Source of the DNA: Crocinitomicaceae bacterium
GTDB lineage: Bacteria; Bacteroidota; Bacteroidia; Flavobacteriales_D; Crocinitomicaceae
Direction of reading: 5' to 3'
Assembly (NCBI GenBank): GCA_002696025.1
Contig: NZQU01000079.1
Coordinates: 1-28,085 of the forward strand
Length of the DNA: 28,085 nt
The notes under the pieces were generated by a model. That model did not search any database and was not told the origin of the DNA. It worked only from the letters and a program-made list of their open reading frames with translations. A program made the position numbers and the translations under genes. Shown here in pieces: positions 23,139-28,085 of this stretch. The first letter of the stretch is position 1, and the number at the start of each line of letters is the position of its first letter.

Positions 23139-24170
23139 TTAAACTATTTGTCCACCACAACTAGATCCACTTCCTGATGTACAACCATAACAATGGTTGT
23201 CAATTTGAATTTTTCTACTCTTTAACTGATTTGAATTGTACGAATTTATATGATTTGATTTAGATTTCACTTTCATATCCAACATTTGATTAAAATCACA
23301 ATCAAATAAATATCCATCCCAACTAACTGAAACCATATCCCTACACATTAAAGAGTCAACACTAAGAGGATTAAAAGATTCAATAAGTCTTTCCATATAC
23401 TCTTTCAGATACCCCATTTTTAATAAAAAATCAAGAAAACGACTAATGGGCATATTGGTAATCATAAATAAATGATTAAATACAATATTGAATTTTTGAA
23501 TGAGTTCTTTTTTATATTGTTTTTCCATCATCTCCTGATTTGACGGCAATATTGCCCCTGTTGGATTATAAACTAAATTTAAAACCAGACCAGACCCTTC
23601 TTTTCCATAACCCACATCATTAAGCATTTTTAATGCCTTAATTGATTTTTCAAAAACACTATTTCCTCTTTGAGAATTTGTTCTAGCTGAAGAAAAATGA
23701 GGTAAAGAAGAAACAACTTCAACTCCATTTTTCTTAAAAAACAGAGGAAGGTCATTGTATTTTTTATTCGCCACAATGATTGTTAAATTACACCGAACTA
23801 TTATGTTTAGTTTGTACTTTGACAATTCCTCCACAAACCATCTGAAATTTGGGTTCATTTCTGGAGCCCCCCCTGTTAGATCTACTGTTTTAAAGGAGTT
23901 TTTTGAAACAACTTCTAAGCACTTTATCATTATTTCCTTTGTCATGATCTCTTTTCGATCTGGCCCTGCATCAACATGACAATGCTTGCAAACTTGATTG
24001 CACATTTTGCCAAGATTGATCTGTAAAATGTCAATTGAATTTGGCTTTATTTCATTCAAGCCTGTCTCAAAAATTTTATCACAAAAACTAACTACAGTAG
24101 CTTTATTAAGCTCACTTAATTGATAATTAGTTTGGCTCAAATAATGATTTTGAGCCTTTAAGGATTTCAT
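23139..24170 (-). CDS. arsS: Radical SAM/Cys-rich protein, ArsS (arsenosugar biosynthesis) type
   Basis: The 343-residue protein has the radical SAM cluster motif CxxxCxxC at C57, C61 and C64 (in KMCNQVCKHCHVDAGPDRKE), the SAM-binding DLTGGAPEMNP, and a C-terminal Cys-rich DUF3641-like domain. The last 19 residues, with C327, C330 and C338 (HCYGCTSGSGSSCGG), are typical of the family annotated as arsenosugar biosynthesis radical SAM protein ArsS. In cyanobacteria ArsS is proposed to add the deoxyadenosyl group to methylated arsenic made by ArsM. No arsM or other arsenic gene lies in the window, so the role here is inferred from family only. The gene starts 3 bp after queA and 12 residues of tatC-proximal sequence separate it from tatC, indicating one transcript. 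Confidence 0.87.
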   Translation of the reverse strand: MKSLKAQNHYLSQTNYQLSELNKATVVSFCDKIFETGLNEIKPNSIDILQINLGKMCNQVCKHCHVDAGPDRKEIMTKEIMIKCLEVVSKNSFKTVDLTGGAPEMNPNFRWFVEELSKYKLNIIVRCNLTIIVANKKYNDLPLFFKKNGVEVVSSLPHFSSARTNSQRGNSVFEKSIKALKMLNDVGYGKEGSGLVLNLVYNPTGAILPSNQEMMEKQYKKELIQKFNIVFNHLFMITNMPISRFLDFLLKMGYLKEYMERLIESFNPLSVDSLMCRDMVSVSWDGYLFDCDFNQMLDMKVKSKSNHINSYNSNQLKSRKIQIDNHCYGCTSGSGSSCGGQIV

Positions 24171-24173
24171 TTT

Positions 24174-25232
24174 TTATAAAATTAGCATGGCATCACCATA
24201 AGAATAAAATCGATACTTCTCTTTTATCGCTTCTTCATATGCCTTCATTATTAATTCATGTCCACAAAATGCAGAGGTCATCATTAAAAGGGTTGATAAT
24301 GGTGTGTGGAAGTTTGTAATCATACAATCTGCCAAGTGAAAGTCATAAGGAGGAAAAATAAATTTATTCGTCCAGCCTTGATATGGCTTGAGAAGACCTT
24401 CAGTTGAAACTGATGTTTCCATAGCCCTCATTGATGTTGTTCCAACAGCGCACACCTTTTTTTTGCTTTTCTTTGCTGTATTTACCTTATCTGTAGCCTC
24501 TTGAGTAATTACTGCCTGCTCAGAATCCATTTTATGCTTGGTTAAATCTTCAACCTCTACAGGGCGAAATGTTCCCAAACCAACATGAAGTGTGATATTT
24601 GCAAACTCAACTCCTTTTAATTCTAATCTTTTAATCAATCCTTTTGAAAAATGAAGCCCTGCAGTTGGCGCTGCTACAGCTCCCTCCTCAGTTGCATAAA
24701 TTGTCTGATATCGATCTTCATCTTCAGGCTCAACATCTCTTTTAATATATTTTGGAAGTGGCGTCTCCCCTAATCTAACAATTGCCGCCTTAAATTCTTC
24801 GTATGGGCCATCAAATAGGAACCTTAATGTTCGGCCTCTTGAGGTTGTATTATCAATAACCTCTGCAACCAATGAGTTATCTTCTCCAAAATAAAGCTTA
24901 TTTCCAATTCTGATTTTTCTAGCCGGATCAACTAAAACATCCCAAAGCAAACTCTCTCTATTAAGCTCTCTTAATAGGAAAACCTCTATTTTAGCACCTG
25001 TTTTTTCTTTGTTTCCATACATTCGAGCTGGAAAAACTTTTGTGTTATTTAACACTAGAACATCACCTTCATCAAAATAATCTATTAAATCGCTAAAGTG
25101 TTTGTGCTCGATTTTACCCGATTCTCTATGCACAACCATTAGCTTAGAATCATCTCTATTATTTGTTGGATATTCAGCTATTAACTCCTCTGGAAGATTA
25201 AAGTTGAATTCTGAAAGTTTCATTTTACTCAT
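24174..25232 (-). CDS. queA: tRNA S-adenosylmethionine ribosyltransferase-isomerase
   Basis: QueA transfers and isomerises the ribosyl part of SAM onto preQ1 at position 34 of tRNA, giving epoxyqueuosine. The 352-residue protein carries FNLPEELIAEYP at the N terminus, LVLNNTKVFPARMYG, the AAPTAGLHFS segment, ITLHVGLGTFRPVEVEDL, VGTTSMRA and the NFHTPLSTLLMM segment near the end, all family signatures. The ATG at 25232 gives MSKMKLSEFN; an ATG at 25223 would also serve. It heads the queA-arsS-tatC-DUF5686 unit with gaps of 3 to 11 bp. Its predicted promoter contains a run of nine G between the -33 and -7 elements. Confidence 0.97.
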   Translation of the reverse strand: MSKMKLSEFNFNLPEELIAEYPTNNRDDSKLMVVHRESGKIEHKHFSDLIDYFDEGDVLVLNNTKVFPARMYGNKEKTGAKIEVFLLRELNRESLLWDVLVDPARKIRIGNKLYFGEDNSLVAEVIDNTTSRGRTLRFLFDGPYEEFKAAIVRLGETPLPKYIKRDVEPEDEDRYQTIYATEEGAVAAPTAGLHFSKGLIKRLELKGVEFANITLHVGLGTFRPVEVEDLTKHKMDSEQAVITQEATDKVNTAKKSKKKVCAVGTTSMRAMETSVSTEGLLKPYQGWTNKFIFPPYDFHLADCMITNFHTPLSTLLMMTSAFCGHELIMKAYEEAIKEKYRFYSYGDAMLIL

Positions 25233-25255
25233 AAACGTTTTTTTAACTAGGTCGG

Positions 25256-25287
25256 CAAATATACAACATTACCCCCCCCCTTGTCAA
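25256..25287 (-). promoter_or_regulatory. Predicted queA operon promoter with a nine-G spacer tract
   Basis: On the minus strand a TTG (25287-25285) is followed by a 21-bp spacer and TATATTTG (25263-25256), matching the Bacteroidota -33/-7 pattern. The spacer holds nine consecutive G (25280-25272). The -7 box ends 23 bp before the queA ATG. Confidence 0.6.
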
Positions 25288-25383
25288 GTTTATTTTAACA
25301 TCAACTTATTCAATTATTAATAATAAGGGTTTTGGAAGATCTTTTTAGTTTGACTAATTTCGAAACTTGAAAACAAGTTCTAA

Positions 25384-27426
25384 TTGAAAAAAAACCTTTT
25401 TATTTCCATTCTAAAAACAATACTTTCAATTGTTTTAATCAATAATTTTAGCTTTATACTAAGCCAAAATTTAATTGTGAATGAGGTTTCTCAAGGACTT
25501 AGTGGCGGAAAAGAATATGTAGAGTTTGTTGTTGTGCCAAACAATTCTTGTCAATACTGCTTAGATCTTAGAGGGTGGATTATCGATGACAATAACGGTT
25601 ATTTTTCTGGTGGACCTACTTCTGGAGCTGGAATAGCCATTGGGGCTATTAGATTTAGAGATGTTCCATTTTGGTCTTGTATTCCTATAGGAACACTCAT
25701 TACAATTTATAATGATGCCGACCCAAACCCGCAAGTTGGAGCTATTGACACCCTAAGCAATGATTCCAATTGTAATCTTGTTATTCCAATTTCATCAAAT
25801 TTATTTGAACGACATTCCTCTAACCCAAACAATACATCAAGTGCTTATTCTAATACAGGTTGGACCATTGGAGGAAATTGGTGGTCAATTGGCATGTCTA
25901 ACTCAAATGACTCATTTTTAACAATCGACCCAAGTAATTTTCCAAATATTACTCATGGAGTTAGTTGGGGGAACAACAATCAAAACAACATTATTTACTT
26001 TAATGGCTCGGCATCAGGGAAAGTTTTTTCATTTATGAATACCATATCTGACGACCCCTTTAATCAACTTAATTGGTCAAGTGATTTGTGTTCAAACGGA
26101 AATGAAACTCCAGGAGTACCTAATGGCATTAATAATTCTGCTTTTATTTCACAATTAAATAACAACTGCACAAACACCAATCCAAACTTAAACAACAGCA
26201 CTACATCATTATCTATTTGTAACAGCCAACTCCCTTTTTCATGGAACAATCTTATATTTAATAGTGGTGGTTCACAAACAGACACATTAGTTGCATCTAA
26301 TGGTTGTGACTCTTTAGCAACGCTCAACTTGTCAATTAATCCAACTCCATCAAGTAATTCAAATATTTCTATCTGCAGTTCTCAATTGCCATACTTATGG
26401 AACAACCTTATATTTAACACTGCAGGAACACAAACAGATACTCTTATTGGATCGAATGGCTGTGATTCTTTAGCGATACTAAACTTGACTGTTCAGTCAA
26501 CAGTCTATAGCACAACAGATATTTCAATTTGCCCAACGGCCCTTCCATATACATGGAACAACCTTACATTCAATAGTGCCGGATCACAAACAGACACCTT
26601 AGTTACTGTAAATGGATGCGATTCTTTAGCAACTCTTAATCTTACAATTTCTCAAGCATCTTTGAGCTCTACGGATATTGAAATTTGTGAAAATGAGCTT
26701 CCTTTCACATGGAACAATCTTACTTTTAACAACGCCGGATCTCAAACTGACAGTTTAATTACGACAAGTGGCTGCGACTCTTTAGCCACACTAAACCTTT
26801 CGGTTAACGCGCCAAGCCTAAGCACATCAAATGTTTCTATTTGTGACAATTTATTGCCCTACTCTTGGAACAATCTTACTTTATATGATTCTGGAACAGA
26901 AACAGATACTTTAATTGCTGTTAACGGATGTGACTCAATAGCTACGGTTAATCTAACTGTTTTCCCCACTTACAACTGGATTGATGGAGATTCCTTAATA
27001 AACATAAGCACTAGTATTTGCAGCAATCAATTGCCAATAATGATTAATGGAGTTTTATTTGAAACAGAAGGAACAATAATTGATTCTCTTTTAAATGTAA
27101 ATGGATGTGACTCAATTGTTAAAAACGAATTAATTGTTTATGACTGTGAACTAATTATACCATCAGCCTTTACCCCAGACAATGATTTGGTAAATGACAA
27201 CTGGGAACTACATAATATTGACCTTTACTTTCCAAGTAATATTGTTACAATATACAATCGATGGGGGCAAAAAATATTTGAAAGTATTAGGGGCAGCTAT
27301 TCCGAAAACCCTTGGAATGGAAAATTCAAAGGTGAAGACCTCCCTGTTGGTTCTTATTACTATACCATAGAGCTTAATGAGGCAAAAATGGAAAATAAAT
27401 CTGGGTCTGTAAGTATTATAAGATAA
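25384..27426 (+). CDS. Large T9SS type B secreted repeat protein with lamin-tail-like N domain
   Basis: The 680-residue exported protein has four parts. A signal peptide covers about residues 1-28. A lamin-tail-like domain (about 29-250) has LIVNEVSQGLSGGKEYVEF and LDLRGWIIDDNNG near its start. Six Cys-bearing repeats (about 275-588) share LPxxWNN, TDTL and GCDSLATLNL. The C-terminal CHU_C domain (about 590-680; IIPSAFTPDND, VTIYNRWGQKIFES, PVGSYYYTIEL) is the type B sorting domain of the type IX system. It would be a surface or released adhesin-like protein; its ligand is unknown. The start is a TTG at 25384: the codon before is TAA, and no other start lies in front of the signal peptide. 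tadA follows after 10 bp. Confidence 0.9.
   Translation: MKKNLFISILKTILSIVLINNFSFILSQNLIVNEVSQGLSGGKEYVEFVVVPNNSCQYCLDLRGWIIDDNNGYFSGGPTSGAGIAIGAIRFRDVPFWSCIPIGTLITIYNDADPNPQVGAIDTLSNDSNCNLVIPISSNLFERHSSNPNNTSSAYSNTGWTIGGNWWSIGMSNSNDSFLTIDPSNFPNITHGVSWGNNNQNNIIYFNGSASGKVFSFMNTISDDPFNQLNWSSDLCSNGNETPGVPNGINNSAFISQLNNNCTNTNPNLNNSTTSLSICNSQLPFSWNNLIFNSGGSQTDTLVASNGCDSLATLNLSINPTPSSNSNISICSSQLPYLWNNLIFNTAGTQTDTLIGSNGCDSLAILNLTVQSTVYSTTDISICPTALPYTWNNLTFNSAGSQTDTLVTVNGCDSLATLNLTISQASLSSTDIEICENELPFTWNNLTFNNAGSQTDSLITTSGCDSLATLNLSVNAPSLSTSNVSICDNLLPYSWNNLTLYDSGTETDTLIAVNGCDSIATVNLTVFPTYNWIDGDSLINISTSICSNQLPIMINGVLFETEGTIIDSLLNVNGCDSIVKNELIVYDCELIIPSAFTPDNDLVNDNWELHNIDLYFPSNIVTIYNRWGQKIFESIRGSYSENPWNGKFKGEDLPVGSYYYTIELNEAKMENKSGSVSIIR
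26218..27147 (+). repeat. Six tandem coding repeats, mainly 156 bp (52 residues)
   Basis: Aligning on the first cysteine codon of each unit gives starts at 26218, 26374, 26530, 26686, 26842 and 27019. The first four intervals are exactly 156 bp; the fifth is 177 bp because of seven extra residues around NWIDGDS. Units share Cys near the start, LPxxWNN, a Gly-x-x-TDTL stretch and NGCDSxAT. The last unit is the most diverged, replacing WNN with INGVLF. Confidence 0.93.
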
Positions 27427-27436
27427 GTTTTTAAAT

Positions 27437-27883
27437 ATGATCAATCCATTTAATGATGAATATTTTATGAAGCAAGCTTTAAATGAAGCAAATATTGCTT
27501 TTGAAGCGAATGAAATACCAATCGGCGTTGTCATTGTTGCCAAACAACAAATCATTGCTCGAAGTCACAATAGGACGGAACAACTAAACGATGTTACTGC
27601 ACATGCTGAAATTCAAGCAATCACAGCTGCATCCGAATACCTCGGCTCAAAATATTTAAAGGAATGCACCATGTATACAACTTTAGAACCATGTCATATG
27701 TGCGCCGGAGCTTTGTATTGGACTCAAATAGATAAAATAGTCTTTGCAGCAAGAAACGAAAGAAGAAAAGAGAGCAATCTTTCCTCAAAAATATATCACC
27801 CCCGAACTCTTGTTGTTAATGGTTTGCTTGCTGAAGAGTCTAGTCAATTATTAAAATCATTTTTTGCCAAACAACGAGGGTAA
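27437..27883 (+). CDS. tadA: tRNA-specific adenosine deaminase
   Basis: TadA deaminates the wobble adenosine of tRNA-Arg(ACG) to inosine. The 148-residue protein has the zinc-binding and catalytic HAE motif (H56, E58) and PCHMC (C86 and C89), which are the standard cytidine/adenosine deaminase ligands. The N-terminal FMKQALNEANIAFEANEIPIG and the NRTEQLNDVTAHAEI stretch match TadA better than free nucleoside deaminases. The ATG at 27437 lies 10 bp after the secreted protein gene, so it may be read from that transcript. A promoter for the next gene begins inside its 3' end. Confidence 0.94.
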   Translation: MINPFNDEYFMKQALNEANIAFEANEIPIGVVIVAKQQIIARSHNRTEQLNDVTAHAEIQAITAASEYLGSKYLKECTMYTTLEPCHMCAGALYWTQIDKIVFAARNERRKESNLSSKIYHPRTLVVNGLLAEESSQLLKSFFAKQRG

Positions 27884-27896
27884 TTATATACCTTTG
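27864..27896 (+). promoter_or_regulatory. Predicted promoter of the aspartokinase gene
   Basis: TTG (27864-27866), a 22-bp spacer and TACCTTTG (27889-27896) match the Bacteroidota pattern. The -33 part lies inside the tadA coding end. The -7 box ends 30 bp before the ATG at 27927. Confidence 0.5.
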
Positions 27897-27926
27897 AAAT
27901 CATAAACAATATTTTATTACATCCAT

Positions 27927-28085
27927 ATGTTGGTTTTTAAATTTGGAGGGGCATCAGTGAAAGATGCAAAAGCAATTCGAAATGTCTCTAATATTTTAAA
28001 TGATTATAAAGAAGAAAAAATAATTGTTGTGTTTTCTGCTATGGGAAAAACAACAAACCTTCTTGAAAAAATCAACTTGTCTATT
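27927..28085 (+). CDS. Aspartokinase, N terminus (partial)
   Basis: The first 53 residues are present; the gene leaves the window at the right edge. KFGGASVKDAKAIRN (residues 5-19) is the nucleotide-binding signature of aspartate kinases, and IIVVFSAMGKTTNLL (about 37-51) is the second conserved segment. The enzyme phosphorylates aspartate, the first step to lysine, threonine and methionine. Whether it is monofunctional or fused to homoserine dehydrogenase cannot be seen. The ATG at 27927 directly precedes the conserved strand. Confidence 0.93.
   Translation, partial: MLVFKFGGASVKDAKAIRNVSNILNDYKEEKIIVVFSAMGKTTNLLEKINLSI

Noticed and set aside
23867..23873. Seven-C run in the arsS gene as a possible frameshift
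   Set aside because: On the coding strand it encodes the conserved TGGAPE radical SAM segment; the frame is uninterrupted.
25364..25379. AACTTG-AAAA-CAAGTT hairpin just before the secreted repeat protein start
   Set aside because: The stem is only 6 bp and AT-rich, with no second sign of a riboswitch or thermosensor; I do not claim a function.
26218..27147. Possible CRISPR or other noncoding repeat array
   Set aside because: The repeats are long, diverged at the DNA level, lack spacers and keep one open reading frame encoding conserved motifs.

Overview
The window reads as chromosomal DNA of a low-GC, probably marine member of the Bacteroidota, most likely order Flavobacteriales. The reasons are the type IX secretion (T9SS) sorting domains on three exported proteins, a DUF5686/carboxypeptidase-regulatory outer-membrane protein, a PIN-PhoH protein, an rpoN followed by a small membrane protein, and several copies of the Bacteroidota promoter pattern (TAnnTTTG, some with an upstream TTG). 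Several genes appear to use TTG or GTG starts. I see no rRNA, tRNA, CRISPR array, insertion sequence or prophage, and no gene-free stretch longer than about 210 bp.

Layout, left to right. 1-2505 (minus): phoH, a short-chain dehydrogenase and the 5' end of feoB. 2617-7041 (minus): a translation cluster thrS-infC-rpmI-rplT closed by a strong terminator, preceded by an O-methyltransferase and a small lipoprotein. 7152-9241 (plus): rpoN and a membrane protein. 9253-10572 (minus): a secreted M43-type metalloprotease with a T9SS tail. 10646-11314 (plus): an RluA-type pseudouridine synthase. 11368-12343: a divergent pair, a tiny exported protein that is little more than a T9SS-like tail and a bacilliredoxin, separated by a palindrome-rich control region. 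12348-13091 (minus): an exported class-I amidotransferase-like lipoprotein. 13220-14709 (plus): a fatty-acid desaturase and a DUF2237 protein. 14712-19128 (minus): a fatty-acid/acyl-CoA operon, marR-fadN-carboxyltransferase. 19205-19882 (plus): ispD. 19872-25232 (minus): queA, an ArsS-type radical SAM protein, tatC and a DUF5686 protein. 25384-28085 (plus): a T9SS type B repeat protein, tadA and the start of an aspartokinase gene.

The most striking anomaly is in rpmI (ribosomal protein L35), at 3107-3301. The whole gene is present and in frame, but codon 15, a lysine in E. coli L35, reads TAA. It is either a sequencing error at a TTTT/AAA junction or a real nonsense codon in a core ribosomal gene. 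Other signals that merit a look are a nine-G tract inside the predicted promoter spacer of the queA-arsS-tatC operon, clustered CTACGT dyads between the bacilliredoxin and the mini T9SS-tail protein, a perfect TTATGC-GCATAA operator candidate in front of marR, and exactly 156-bp coding repeats in the large secreted protein.

Most genes are housekeeping or common Bacteroidota functions. I did not find a multi-gene system that I would claim is wholly new. The strongest leads are the regulatory features and the rpmI stop.
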